Below, in pieces: positions 1 to 9,353 of a stretch of 64,000 bases of DNA (within the stretch, counting starts at the first letter, position 1; each line of letters begins with the position of its first letter). The stretch comes from Nitrosarchaeum sp. (GTDB lineage Archaea > Thermoproteota > Nitrososphaeria > Nitrososphaerales > Nitrosopumilaceae), in the NCBI RefSeq assembly GCF_035968265.1, contig NZ_JAVYIM010000006.1:124001-188000 (forward strand), given 5' to 3'. The notes beneath the pieces are model-generated. The model saw only the letters and a list, made by a program, of their open reading frames with translations. It was not told the origin of the DNA and made no database searches. A program made the position numbers and the translations under genes.

Positions 1-21
1 TGAGAAAATTAAATTGGATTT

Positions 22-531
22 ATGTCAGAGATAAAAATGTCAAAAACTCTTGCTGATAATAATAACAAAAAGTCTCAAAACCATAAAAATCACGAAGAAA
101 AAATTACGGTTGAAAAATTAAGTATTTCTGCACGACGTAAACTTGTTCATTCTTTAGATCTTCAAGGATTCTCAAATCAAGAGATAGCAAAACAATTGAA
201 TGTTAGTTTGTCTACTATTGAAAAAGATCTTAATGAAATGAAACAAAATATCAGAGAATGGTTTTCTCAATTAGGTTCTGAAGAAAGATACCTTGCATTT
301 ATTGATGCAGTAATTCACATTGATCTTTCAACAAAACAACTATGGAAAATGGCAAGAGAAGAAAAGGATCAAAAAGAAAAAATTAAACTTTTAGATCAAA
401 TTACCAATAATGCTGTAAAAAAAGCAGGACTCTTTAAAACTTCAGAGGCATATCTTACTACATATTATTTTAAACAAAAAGATACTTCACCAAGAGAAAT
501 AGCACGAGAAGAATTACGAGACATGCTATGA
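22..531 (+). CDS. HTH protein of unknown function
   Basis: A 169-residue protein that I do not recognise as a named family. Residues about 35-75 look like a sigma-region-4/LuxR-type helix-turn-helix, with the stretch FSNQEIAKQLNVSLSTIEKD, so DNA binding is likely. The rest is helical and charged, with no membrane segment or cysteines. An in-frame TAA lies just upstream, so ATG 22 is the longest start; a second ATG at 37 is possible. It sits ahead of a type I restriction operon on the same strand and may be cargo or a regulator of that accessory region. The HTH-plus-helix layout also resembles some phage terminase small subunits. Confidence 0.6.
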   Translation: MSEIKMSKTLADNNNKKSQNHKNHEEKITVEKLSISARRKLVHSLDLQGFSNQEIAKQLNVSLSTIEKDLNEMKQNIREWFSQLGSEERYLAFIDAVIHIDLSTKQLWKMAREEKDQKEKIKLLDQITNNAVKKAGLFKTSEAYLTTYYFKQKDTSPREIAREELRDML

Positions 532-665
532 TTTTAGATTCTATTTTTCCGCATAAATTTTCACTAAAAATGAATAATTTCTTACAATGTTAAAAAATTA
601 TGAACTTGATAGTATAATCTTCAATAAATGATCTTATTTTTAGACTAGTCATATACATCTGATTT

Positions 666-3326
666 GTGGGAAAACCAGGACCTGACTCAAACGAAGGAAG
701 AGCACGAATAATTGATAAACTGCTTGAAGAGGCAGGTTGGGAAATCATCAGAGAAGGAGACCATATTCCAGACAAAGGAAATTACGCAGTTGAGGAATTT
801 CAGACAGACTCTGGTCCAATGGATTATGCGTTAATCATTGACGGTAAAGTCTTGGGTGATGTTGAGGCAAAGCCCGAAACAACTGGAGTTCCATCTGTTT
901 TACAACAAAATGAACGATATTCAAAAGGTTACACTAAAGGAAAATTAGAATATGATGGAGGATACCACATACCGTTTCTTTATGCATCAAATGGAAATAT
1001 AATTTGGTATAGAGATGCACGAACAAAAAGAAACATTCAGCGAGAAATAGAACAATTCCATACACCAGAAGCAATACTGGAATTTCTTGAAAGAGATGTA
1101 GAGAAATCATATCAATGGCTACAAGAAAACCCAATAGAAATTTCAGGAATCAGGGAATATCAAAAAGATGCAATAGAAAGTGTCGAACATGCAATAATGG
1201 ACAACAAAAGAAAATTACTTTTGGCAATGGCAACAGGAACTGGTAAAACGTTTACTGCTGCTGAAATGATTTATAGGCTATTAAAATCAAAGACTGCAAA
1301 AAGAATTTTGTTTCTTGTCGACAGACGAGTTTTAGCTGCACAAGCAGTAAGAGAGTTTGCAGCATTTGAGCCAGAGCCAGGACAAAAATTGGACAAACTA
1401 TATGAGGTGTATTCTCAAAGATTCAGAAAAGAAGACATTGGAGATGAAGACTTTGATCCCAGAGTTTTACCAAATGAATATCTGACAGATCCAAAATCAA
1501 ATCATACTTTTATTTATGTGTCTACTATTCAACGAATGCAGATCAATCTCTTTGGAGGATATGGAATAATTCCTGGAAGAGGCGACGAAGACATTGAAGA
1601 TGATGCAGACAAACTAGACATTCCTATTCATGCCTTTGATGTAGTAATTGCAGACGAGTGTCATCGTGGATACACATCATCTGAAGAATCAAAATGGCGT
1701 GATGTGTTGGATCATTTTGACGCAATCAAAATTGGCTTGACTGCAACTCCTGCCAAACACACTACAGCATACTTCAAAAATGTCGTTTATCACTATCCTG
1801 TAGAAAGGGCAGTCTTAGATGGCTATCTGGTTGATTGGGCTCTAGTCAAGATAGAATCAGGCATACGCATGAACGGTACATTCCTAAAAGAAGGTGAGGC
1901 TGTAGAGTTTATCGATACTGAGACTGGAAAAACAAAGTATGATGAATTAGAAGATGAGCGTGAAATCACAACCACACAGCTGGAAAAACAGGCTACAGTT
2001 CCTGACACAAACAAAAAGATTGTCGCAGAATTTGGAAAGTTTGCAAGAAAGTTTGAAGAACAAAACGGTAGATTTCCAAAGACTATAGTTTTTGCAACAC
2101 AAGATATGCCTCATGTCTCACATGCAGAAAAACTAGTTGAATTACTAGGTGACGAATTTTCAGAAAAAGGTGCAGACTTTGTTAAAAAAATAACAGGAAA
2201 ATCAGACAGACCGTTACAATTAATTCGATTCTTTAGAAATAGACCGATAGAACCTGCTATTGCAGTTACTGTCGATTTGTTATCAACTGGTGTTGATATT
2301 CCAACAGCGGAAGCAATATTGTTTGTCAGACCTGTTAAATCAAGAATACTCTTTGAGCAAATGTTAGGAAGAGGAACAAGACTAGCTAAAGATATAGCAA
2401 AAACCCATTTCACAGTTCTTGATGCAGTGGGAGTAGTAGATTATTTCAAAAATGCAACAACTTTTCCAGATCCTTTACCTGCAAAGCCATCAAGAAGCAA
2501 TAAAGAAGTGATAAATGATTTAGCAAATAACAAAAACCGAGATTATAATACAAAAATTCTAACAAGAAGGTTACAAAGAATATCAAAAAATATTTCATTT
2601 GCAGGAAGACAACAATTTGAATTACTTACGAATCAAGATATTGGAAAATTTGCAAAAAACCTAGCTCAAAATTTGGAAGATGATTTTTCAAATACTATCA
2701 AAATATTACAAAACGATCAGTTTCAATATGAAATGGAAAATTACCCGAGAATCAAAAATGATTTCATTGTAGCTCTGGAAGAAGAAGATACCGTAATATC
2801 AACATCTTTTCCAATTGTAGTTAGTGGGATGGAATACAAACCATCTGACTATCTTCAGATGTTTAAAAAATACATAAAGAAAAATCCTGATAAAATTGAG
2901 GCTCTTTCAGTTCTTCTAAAACGACCTAGAGACCTTAATACTGATTTACTAGAGGATTTACGCAAAAAACTAGCCTTGAGTAAGGGTCAATACACAGAAG
3001 AGCATCTAAAACGAGCCTATGGAACCAATCTAGCCGACATTATTGGCATGATTAGAAGTGCAATATCTGATGAACCATTACTTACCACAAAAGAACGAGT
3101 AGAAAGAGCACTAAACTTAGTTGTTAAAGGAAAAAAATTATCAGACCAAGAAAATCAATGGATTGGTTTTATCTCTAATCATTTAGAATCAAATCTTTTA
3201 ATTGAAAAACAGCACTTCAAAACAATTCCATTTTCAACTAAGGGTGGATGGAAAAAAGCAAATGAAGACTTTGGTGGACAGCTAGAAGAGATTATAGTAA
3301 AGATAAATGAAACGATGGCATCTTGA
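666..3326 (+). CDS. hsdR: Type I restriction enzyme, R (motor/nuclease) subunit
   Basis: This 886-residue protein is the ATP-driven translocase and endonuclease subunit of a type I restriction complex. An N-terminal PD-(D/E)XK nuclease is suggested by D53 and the EAK at 67-69. It is followed by superfamily 2 helicase motifs: Walker A MATGTGKT at 188-195, DECH at 330-333, TATP near 359-362, and a C-terminal helicase domain ending near GRGTRLAKD. The start is GTG at 666. Its stop overlaps the TTG start of hsdM by four bases, so R, M and S are probably co-translated. No frameshift is seen and the length is near normal for the shorter EcoKI-like HsdR group. Confidence 0.95.
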   Translation: MGKPGPDSNEGRARIIDKLLEEAGWEIIREGDHIPDKGNYAVEEFQTDSGPMDYALIIDGKVLGDVEAKPETTGVPSVLQQNERYSKGYTKGKLEYDGGYHIPFLYASNGNIIWYRDARTKRNIQREIEQFHTPEAILEFLERDVEKSYQWLQENPIEISGIREYQKDAIESVEHAIMDNKRKLLLAMATGTGKTFTAAEMIYRLLKSKTAKRILFLVDRRVLAAQAVREFAAFEPEPGQKLDKLYEVYSQRFRKEDIGDEDFDPRVLPNEYLTDPKSNHTFIYVSTIQRMQINLFGGYGIIPGRGDEDIEDDADKLDIPIHAFDVVIADECHRGYTSSEESKWRDVLDHFDAIKIGLTATPAKHTTAYFKNVVYHYPVERAVLDGYLVDWALVKIESGIRMNGTFLKEGEAVEFIDTETGKTKYDELEDEREITTTQLEKQATVPDTNKKIVAEFGKFARKFEEQNGRFPKTIVFATQDMPHVSHAEKLVELLGDEFSEKGADFVKKITGKSDRPLQLIRFFRNRPIEPAIAVTVDLLSTGVDIPTAEAILFVRPVKSRILFEQMLGRGTRLAKDIAKTHFTVLDAVGVVDYFKNATTFPDPLPAKPSRSNKEVINDLANNKNRDYNTKILTRRLQRISKNISFAGRQQFELLTNQDIGKFAKNLAQNLEDDFSNTIKILQNDQFQYEMENYPRIKNDFIVALEEEDTVISTSFPIVVSGMEYKPSDYLQMFKKYIKKNPDKIEALSVLLKRPRDLNTDLLEDLRKKLALSKGQYTEEHLKRAYGTNLADIIGMIRSAISDEPLLTTKERVERALNLVVKGKKLSDQENQWIGFISNHLESNLLIEKQHFKTIPFSTKGGWKKANEDFGGQLEEIIVKINETMAS

Positions 3327-4702
3327 CTGACGTAGTAGCAAAACTATGGGGATTCTGTGACTATTTACGTCATGATGGAATGAATTACGGTCTTTACATT
3401 GAACAATTAACATATCTATTATTTTTAAAAATGACATCTGAAAAGGAAATCAAACTTCCTAAAGGATGTAATTGGAATGAATTGATACAATATTCTGGTT
3501 CTGATCTTTTAGATGAATATGAAAAAGTTCTCAAAGTGTTAGGAAAAGAAAAAGGAAATCTTGGCGATATTTTTATTGGATCAAAATCTCAATTCAAAAA
3601 AGCTGTAAATCTCAAAAAACTTCTTAATTTAATGGATGAAATTGAATGGACGGAAATTGATGTAGATATTAAAGGCGCAGCCTATGAGGGATTATTAGAA
3701 AAATATGCCGCTGATGAGAAAGGTGCTGGTCAATATTTTACACCAAGACCATTAATTCGTTCTATTGTTAGATGTGTCCAACCTGATTTTGTAAAAATTC
3801 CAGACTATACTATTCATGATCCTGCATGTGGTACATGTGGATTTTTAATTGGTGCTTTTGAATGGATCAAAAAACAAAATGATGGTGGATCAAAGCTTAA
3901 AGTTTCTGATAGAGAACGACTAATTAAAAAAACATTTTCTGGTGGAGAGCTAGTAGAAAGTACACGAAGATTAGGCTTGATGAACTGCTTTTTGCATGAA
4001 ATTGAGCCTCAAATCTATCTTGATAGCTCTATTTCTGATGGACCACATGTTAGCAAACGTTACAACCTTATCCTTACAAATCCACCATTTGGTTCAAGTG
4101 GTGCTGGTAGTGAATCTGGAAGAGCTGATTTTCTATATCAAACTACCAACAAACAACTGAATTTTGTTCAACATGTTATGACCATTTTAAAACCTGGTGG
4201 TCAATGTGCTATGATAGTTCCAGATAATGTATTGTTTGATAGTTCAGGTGAAGGAATTAGACAAAATCTCCTGAAACAATGTGACTTACATACAATTCTA
4301 AGACTACCTGATGGAACTTTTGTTCCTTATGCAAATGCCAAAGCAAATGTTCTTTTTTTTATAAAAGGTAGACAAACAAAGCAAACTTGGATTTATGATC
4401 TAAGAACAAACATTCCAAATATTAGAAAAGGAAATCAATTATCAGAAAAATTATTTTCTGATTTTGAAAAATGCTATCTTCAAAAACCACGAAATAAAAC
4501 TGAAAGATTCAAATCATTTTCATATGATGATTTACTAAAAAAGGACAAAACATCTTTAGATATTTTTTGCTTAAAAGATGAGTCACTAGCAAACACAAAA
4601 AATCTATTATCTCCACAAGAAATTGCAGAAGATATTAGAGATGATCTTAAAACTGCACTTAATCTAGTTAATGAGTTGATAACAAATATTGAAAAAAAAT
4701 AA
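3323..4702 (+). CDS. hsdM: Type I DNA methyltransferase, M subunit
   Basis: 459 residues. This is the N6-adenine DNA methyltransferase that modifies the sites recognised by the type I complex and pairs with HsdS. The helical HsdM N-terminal domain covers about residues 5-120. The SAM-binding motif DPACGTCGF is at 166-174 and the catalytic NPPF at 253-256. The start is TTG at 3323, overlapping the hsdR stop. The end overlaps the hsdS start by 14 bases. All catalytic motifs are intact, so the enzyme is expected to be active. Confidence 0.95.
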   Translation: MTDVVAKLWGFCDYLRHDGMNYGLYIEQLTYLLFLKMTSEKEIKLPKGCNWNELIQYSGSDLLDEYEKVLKVLGKEKGNLGDIFIGSKSQFKKAVNLKKLLNLMDEIEWTEIDVDIKGAAYEGLLEKYAADEKGAGQYFTPRPLIRSIVRCVQPDFVKIPDYTIHDPACGTCGFLIGAFEWIKKQNDGGSKLKVSDRERLIKKTFSGGELVESTRRLGLMNCFLHEIEPQIYLDSSISDGPHVSKRYNLILTNPPFGSSGAGSESGRADFLYQTTNKQLNFVQHVMTILKPGGQCAMIVPDNVLFDSSGEGIRQNLLKQCDLHTILRLPDGTFVPYANAKANVLFFIKGRQTKQTWIYDLRTNIPNIRKGNQLSEKLFSDFEKCYLQKPRNKTERFKSFSYDDLLKKDKTSLDIFCLKDESLANTKNLLSPQEIAEDIRDDLKTALNLVNELITNIEKK

Positions 4703-6140
4703 TCTACCTGATGGTTGGATACAAACAGACATCGGTTCAATCTGTCTTGATTCACAATATGGTTGGACTACAAGCGCAAATGAAACAGGCAAAATAAAAT
4801 TTCTAAGAACAACTGATATAACATCTGGCTCAATTAATTGGAAAACTGTACCATATTGTAAAAATAATCCCGATGATTTAGAAAAATATTTACTAAAAGA
4901 TGGAGATATAGTTATTTCAAGAGCTGGTTCAGTAGGAGTTAGTTATCTTGTTGAGTCTCCACCAAAAGCTGTTTTTGCCTCTTATCTAATTCGATTTAAA
5001 CCATTGATTAATCCAAAATTTTTTAGTTATTTTTTACAAAGTAATCAATATTGGGATTCTATTTCTGAAAAAAAAGCAGGAATTGCATTACAAAATGTTA
5101 ATGCCACAAAGTTGAAACAAATATTATTTCCATTAGCACCGTTAAATGAACAAAAAAGGATTGTTACAAAAATTGAAGTATTATTCTCAAAGATTGATTC
5201 CGTTACAATATTGTTGAATAAAATAAAACTACAATTAAGACGATATGAAGAATCTCTTCTAAATTCTGCATTTGAAGGTACATTAACATCAAATTGGAGA
5301 AAAAATAATCCTAATCTTAAATCATCTTTTGATTTGATTAATGAAATTCAGGTAATGAGAAATAAGCAATTTGAATTTGAAAAAGATAAAAATAAACAAA
5401 ATAAATTGAAAAAAACTTCCCAAATTTACATACTTGGTAAACATTCGCAAATCAATTCTTGGATGAATGTTAAATTAGAAAATTTAGTCTATATTGCAGG
5501 TAGAATTGGCTGGAGAGGTCTAAAAGCTGATGAATATACAACAAAAGGACCTTTATTTTTATCGGCTTATAATTTGACAGATGGAGGGCTTGTTGATTTT
5601 AATCAAGTAAATCATATTTCAAAGGAACGATATGATGAAAGTCCAGAAATACAATTACAAAATAATGATATTTTATTGATCAAGGATGGTTCAGGCATAG
5701 GAAAAATCTCAATAGTGAAAAATCTTACTCAACAAGCTACAGTTAATTCATCATTATTAGTTATTCGAAGCAATGAAGCATTTATTCCAGAATTTCTTTT
5801 TTATTTTCTTTATGGACCTAAATTACAAAACATAGTTAAAGAAAGAATTACTGGAAGTGCAATACCTCATCTTTTCCAAAGAGACATTAAACAATTTCAA
5901 CTTTCCTTACCTCCTTTAGAAGAACAGCAAATGATAGTCAAAATAATTGAAAATAGTTTAACTAATATTCGAAAAACAGAAGAACATATTTCAAATGAAT
6001 TATTAAAAATTCGGGGATTAAAAATGTCTATTCTTAAACAAGCATTTGAAGGTAAACTTATTCCTCAAGATTCAAATGATGAATCTGCTAATGTATTATT
6101 GGAAAAAATAAAGAAGAAGCAAAATATGATTAAAAATTAA
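4689..6140 (+). CDS. hsdS: Type I restriction specificity subunit
   Basis: 483 residues. It sets the DNA target of the HsdR/M/S complex. Two target recognition domains are visible: residues about 5-160 and about 260-420. Each is followed by a conserved helical spacer that starts with a PL-EQ-type motif (APLNEQKRIVTKIE and LPPLEEQQMIVKII). Each half also ends in an AFEG motif (AFEGTL and AFEGKL). This two-half design implies a bipartite recognition site. The start is probably TTG at 4689 inside hsdM. The gene ends four bases into the convergent recombinase gene. Very low GC in this gene fits the variable nature of specificity subunits. Confidence 0.93.
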   Translation: MKKNNLPDGWIQTDIGSICLDSQYGWTTSANETGKIKFLRTTDITSGSINWKTVPYCKNNPDDLEKYLLKDGDIVISRAGSVGVSYLVESPPKAVFASYLIRFKPLINPKFFSYFLQSNQYWDSISEKKAGIALQNVNATKLKQILFPLAPLNEQKRIVTKIEVLFSKIDSVTILLNKIKLQLRRYEESLLNSAFEGTLTSNWRKNNPNLKSSFDLINEIQVMRNKQFEFEKDKNKQNKLKKTSQIYILGKHSQINSWMNVKLENLVYIAGRIGWRGLKADEYTTKGPLFLSAYNLTDGGLVDFNQVNHISKERYDESPEIQLQNNDILLIKDGSGIGKISIVKNLTQQATVNSSLLVIRSNEAFIPEFLFYFLYGPKLQNIVKERITGSAIPHLFQRDIKQFQLSLPPLEEQQMIVKIIENSLTNIRKTEEHISNELLKIRGLKMSILKQAFEGKLIPQDSNDESANVLLEKIKKKQNMIKN

Positions 6141-7288
6141 GTAGTTAACTCAACAAATTTTTCAAACGATGAATCTTTTTGCATTAGAAAACTTTTGAGC
6201 TTGGAATAGGTCTCTTCAATTTCAGCTTGTTTTATCTTAGTTTTTTCTAATTCTTCTTCAATCTTTGAATAATCAGAAATTGTAAGATATGGCTCTGATT
6301 TCAGATATAGTCTAACTGTTTCTTTTTCTGATAATGTGTAATATGTGTCCAAATAACCATGATGACCCATTAAAGCATGGGCAAAATTCTCGCCTGAATT
6401 GTTGCTTACTATAGTGTAAAAGTACTCTCTGAGGGCATGAAAATGAACGATTTTTCTTCCATTTTTACCAATTTCGTTAAATTCAGGAATTTTCTTTAAT
6501 TGCATGTAAAGGAGATTTTGTAGCAGATCAACAGATGCTCTTTGCTCATCTATTCCCTCTTTTCTGATATATTTCCCGATTGATGTTCTGCTGAAAATAT
6601 TGACAATTTTTAGATGAGTATTTGATTGGTCTTCCTTCCAATCGAAATATCTTCTAAGATAATCCTTTAGAATTACAGTAGCTTCTGATGAAAGATATGT
6701 TTCTCTTTCCTCTCTTGTTTTTGTTATCTCTGCTCTAATTCTAATTTTGGTTGGTGTACAAGAAAAATCAATATCTGATAATCGCAGTCCAGCTATTTCA
6801 CCAACACGCATTCCTGATGATAATGCAACTAAAAATGCAGTTTTTAGCTTTAACGAAAGAACACTCAAAATTCTAATTAAGATCTCTTTAGTCAATGGAT
6901 CTTTTCTAATTCTCTGAATCTTTGGAAGTCTAACATATTGCTTACACTTTTCTGAATAGATCTCCATTCCTAAATGAATCAGGTAACCCTTTACAGCATG
7001 AAAGAACTGCTTGACAGAGTTTGGCTTTAGATTCGCCTTGTCTAGAAATATCAAATAGCCTTTTAGAACCTGATAGACATCTTCATTTCCTTTGGTTATT
7101 TGCTCACATAATTGAATTTCATCACAACTGTATCTTTCCCTAAGAAATTTCCTAAAGCCATTGGTATTGCTGATTATTGCACTTTTGTAACCACGTACGG
7201 TTGCATTGCTGTGTGATACCGAGTAACAAGAGTCTAAAAATTCCTCCAAAGCTTGTTCAGCATTTTTGTAGTTGACACGATTAGACAT
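6137..7288 (-). CDS. Tyrosine recombinase/integrase (XerC/phage integrase family)
   Basis: 383 residues. It is a site-specific recombinase with an N-terminal SAM-like core-binding domain (about 10-110) and a catalytic domain. The catalytic set is visible: R161 in SSGMRVGEI, K190 in EITKT, H284 and R287 in HALREY, H309 or H310 in LMGHHGY, and Y316 or Y317. A predicted coiled tail follows residue 340. It is convergent with hsdS, overlapping it by four bases, which ties it to the restriction island. No tRNA or clear att repeat is seen nearby. It may mobilise the island or be a chromosomal recombinase. A 20-base imperfect palindrome abuts its start codon. Confidence 0.88.
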   Translation of the reverse strand: MSNRVNYKNAEQALEEFLDSCYSVSHSNATVRGYKSAIISNTNGFRKFLRERYSCDEIQLCEQITKGNEDVYQVLKGYLIFLDKANLKPNSVKQFFHAVKGYLIHLGMEIYSEKCKQYVRLPKIQRIRKDPLTKEILIRILSVLSLKLKTAFLVALSSGMRVGEIAGLRLSDIDFSCTPTKIRIRAEITKTREERETYLSSEATVILKDYLRRYFDWKEDQSNTHLKIVNIFSRTSIGKYIRKEGIDEQRASVDLLQNLLYMQLKKIPEFNEIGKNGRKIVHFHALREYFYTIVSNNSGENFAHALMGHHGYLDTYYTLSEKETVRLYLKSEPYLTISDYSKIEEELEKTKIKQAEIEETYSKLKSFLMQKDSSFEKFVELTT

Positions 7289-7308
7289 CAGACTATCTAG
7301 ATAATCTG
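7289..7308. promoter_or_regulatory. Imperfect palindrome abutting the integrase start
   Basis: Twenty bases directly before the recombinase ATG form an inverted repeat of CAGAYTATC-TA-GATARTCTG form, with one mismatched pair. It lies between a T-rich TATA-like stretch (about 7311-7318) and the start codon. That position suits an operator at the transcription start or a recombinase core site. Function is inferred from position and symmetry only. Confidence 0.4.
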
Positions 7309-7357
7309 ATTGTTAAAAAGCCCTAATCGTTATCTTTAGTGAATCTTGGAACTAACC

Positions 7358-7894
7358 CTAATTGATTGTGATCTCAATTTCCTTAGAATTGCTTTTAACA
7401 TTTCCAGGTTCTGTATAGTCATGTTTTTGCCATGAGGCAAATACCTCAGCACCGATCTTATGCTTGCCTTTTCCTAACTCAGAAGCTTTAATGATAATTT
7501 TTTCATTAAAATCAAACAACTCTTGTCTTACCTCTTCTTCCGATAATCGAATAAATGGCTCAAAATTTTTGGCTACTTGAACCCATATTCTTCTATCTTT
7601 ATGGGGATTAACCAATTTGGGATTTCGTGTCCAAAAAATTGCTGCCTTTCTATAAGTGTCAATAGTTTTACCGACCTCCTTTTTTCTAAATCCTCCAGAA
7701 GTCAGTTTTATGCCATATTTCATCTTAAATGACACATCATTGTTGTTATACGCTTTAGTCCAATTTGCCTCATTGAAGGCCTCTCTAATTCCCCCATCTA
7801 CTTTAAAACTGACATTTACTTCAATGCTGTCGTTTAATGCGTATTCATCTTTGGTTTTCACCATGCCAATATCTGAAATCTTACTTTCTGTCAT
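7358..7894 (-). CDS. Conserved-looking protein of unknown function
   Basis: 178 residues, not recognised. There is no signal peptide, membrane segment or cysteine cluster. Alternating hydrophobic and charged residues across the first and last thirds suggest a mainly beta fold, perhaps a sandwich. The centre is basic and aromatic (WTRNPKLVNPHKDRRIW). It is transcribed away from rpoL with a 51-base divergent spacer, and it lies upstream of the recombinase on the same strand. It could be the last gene of the accessory region or a core gene. A carbohydrate- or partner-binding role is possible, but nothing in the sequence settles it. Confidence 0.65.
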   Translation of the reverse strand: MTESKISDIGMVKTKDEYALNDSIEVNVSFKVDGGIREAFNEANWTKAYNNNDVSFKMKYGIKLTSGGFRKKEVGKTIDTYRKAAIFWTRNPKLVNPHKDRRIWVQVAKNFEPFIRLSEEEVRQELFDFNEKIIIKASELGKGKHKIGAEVFASWQKHDYTEPGNVKSNSKEIEITIN

Positions 7895-7911
7895 TCTGTC
7901 CGCTCATAATG

Positions 7912-7919
7912 ATTTATAT
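7912..7919 (+). promoter_or_regulatory. TATA box of rpoL
   Basis: The sequence atttatat is centred about 30 bases before the rpoL ATG. That spacing predicts a leaderless or near-leaderless transcript. Confidence 0.55.
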
Positions 7920-7945
7920 CCACAATAAGTGCTTTTTCCGAATAC

Positions 7946-8224
7946 ATGAATGCTCAAGTAATCAGTTCAGAACCTAAGGAAATTAGCCTTTCTATTACGG
8001 AAACTGATATAGGAATTTTATACATAATTCAACATGAGCTTTTAAAGGAATCAAATATTGATTTTGCAGGCGTTATTGTGAAACACCCTCTCACTAATGA
8101 GTGCTGGATGAGAATAAACTCAAACACAAAACCTTTGCAAGAAATCAAAAAAGCAACAGATTCTGCAATAAAAATGGCTAATGAATTTAAACAATTATTT
8201 AATTCAAAAATTAAGGTAAATTAG
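7946..8224 (+). CDS. rpoL: DNA-directed RNA polymerase subunit L (Rpb11-like)
   Basis: 92 residues. This is the Rpo11 assembly subunit that dimerises with subunit D to form the platform of archaeal RNA polymerase. The family pattern is clear: a helix with DIGILYIIQHELL, then the strand FAGVIVKHPLTNECWMRI, then a long C-terminal helix. Length is normal. It is followed without any gap by tfs and then pcn, a gene cluster that links transcription and replication in archaea. Confidence 0.92.
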   Translation: MNAQVISSEPKEISLSITETDIGILYIIQHELLKESNIDFAGVIVKHPLTNECWMRINSNTKPLQEIKKATDSAIKMANEFKQLFNSKIKVN

Positions 8225-8536
8225 ATGAAATTTTGCCCCAAATGTGAGGTCAAATTAAAAAAAAGCGATTCTGGTCTCCAATGTCCAAAATGCAATTATG
8301 TTGAAGGAAATGAAACTATGCAAACAAAAACTGTGGTTGAGGAAGAGGAATCACAATTCAACGTATTATCAGAAAATGAAGGAACTGAAACATTACCTAC
8401 GATAAAAATTGAATGTGAAAAATGTGGTAACGATGAAGCAGTTTGGTGGATGTTACAAACTAGAAGTGCTGATGAACCTACAACTCAATTCTATCGATGT
8501 TCTAAATGCAGATACACTTGGCGTAATTACGCATAA
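8225..8536 (+). CDS. tfs: Transcription factor S (TFIIS/RPB9-like cleavage factor)
   Basis: 103 residues with two zinc ribbons. TFS rescues backtracked RNA polymerase by stimulating transcript cleavage. The N-terminal ribbon uses CPKC (4-7) and CPKC (about 20-23). The C-terminal ribbon uses CEKC and CSKC. The catalytic loop reads RSADEP, which supplies the acidic pair needed for cleavage. The ATG directly follows the rpoL stop, so the two are co-transcribed. All eight cysteines are present. Confidence 0.94.
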   Translation: MKFCPKCEVKLKKSDSGLQCPKCNYVEGNETMQTKTVVEEEESQFNVLSENEGTETLPTIKIECEKCGNDEAVWWMLQTRSADEPTTQFYRCSKCRYTWRNYA

Positions 8537-8571
8537 CGTTTAACTGGAACATAAAACCCAAAAGATTTAGT

Positions 8572-9318
8572 TTGACTTTCGAAGCAAAAACAAGCGGTTC
8601 AGATGATCTTAAAGCAATCATCTCAGCAATATCTACACTTGTAGAAGAAGCTACTTTTGTTGCAACAGCTGAAGGAATTACTTTTAGGGGAATGGATCCA
8701 TCTCATGTAGCTTTAATAGATATTTCTTGGCCTAATTCTGCATTTGAAAAATATGAATGTGATAGTGATATAAAATTTGGAGTTAGAATAGATGAATTTT
8801 CTAAATTAATTAAAAGAGCCGATAAAAAAGATAGTATTGAAATTAGTATTTCTGAACAAAACATGTTACTTGTAACAGTTGGTAAAAATAAAAAATACAA
8901 AATGCGTTTAATTGAAAGTTCAGCAACTGATACTCCTTTACCAAAAATTCCATACGATTCTAAAATTACTTTATCGTCCTCTAGATTTGATAAGATTTTA
9001 GGGGATGTTCAAGTTGTATCTGATTATTTGACTATTCATACATCTGATTCCAAAGCCGATTTTTCAGGAAAAGGTGATTCAGGTGAAGTTGTAATTGATC
9101 TAGAGAAAGATACAGATGAAATTGGTGAAATCTCTTCAAAAGAGGATAGTGTTGGTACCTATAGCCTCGAATATCTCAATCCTGTAGTTAAAGCAGTAGG
9201 TACTACCGCAGGTCAAATTACATGTGAATTTTCTAGTGCAAAACCTCTAAGAATTGAATTCAAAGTAGCAAACATAGGCAGAATCCACTTTTATCTGGCT
9301 CCACGAGTAGAAAGTTAA
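8572..9318 (+). CDS. pcn: DNA polymerase sliding clamp (PCNA)
   Basis: 248 residues. The ring-forming clamp tethers replicative polymerases, ligase and FEN1 to DNA. The fold signature is seen at the N-terminus (FRGMDPSHVALIDI, about 41-54) and at the C-terminus (PLRIEFKVANIGRIHFYLAPR). The length matches a canonical homotrimeric PCNA. The start is TTG at 8572, since no ATG precedes the conserved N-terminus. It lies 35 bases after tfs and may share its transcript. Confidence 0.95.
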   Translation: MTFEAKTSGSDDLKAIISAISTLVEEATFVATAEGITFRGMDPSHVALIDISWPNSAFEKYECDSDIKFGVRIDEFSKLIKRADKKDSIEISISEQNMLLVTVGKNKKYKMRLIESSATDTPLPKIPYDSKITLSSSRFDKILGDVQVVSDYLTIHTSDSKADFSGKGDSGEVVIDLEKDTDEIGEISSKEDSVGTYSLEYLNPVVKAVGTTAGQITCEFSSAKPLRIEFKVANIGRIHFYLAPRVES

Positions 9319-9353
9319 AGCATTTAAAGATTAACTGATTCAGGTACTTTGAA

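Noticed and set aside
7309-7360. Short repeated CCCTAAT strings near the recombinase as attachment sites
   Set aside because: The repeat is only seven bases, AT-rich and has no partner at the far side of the island.
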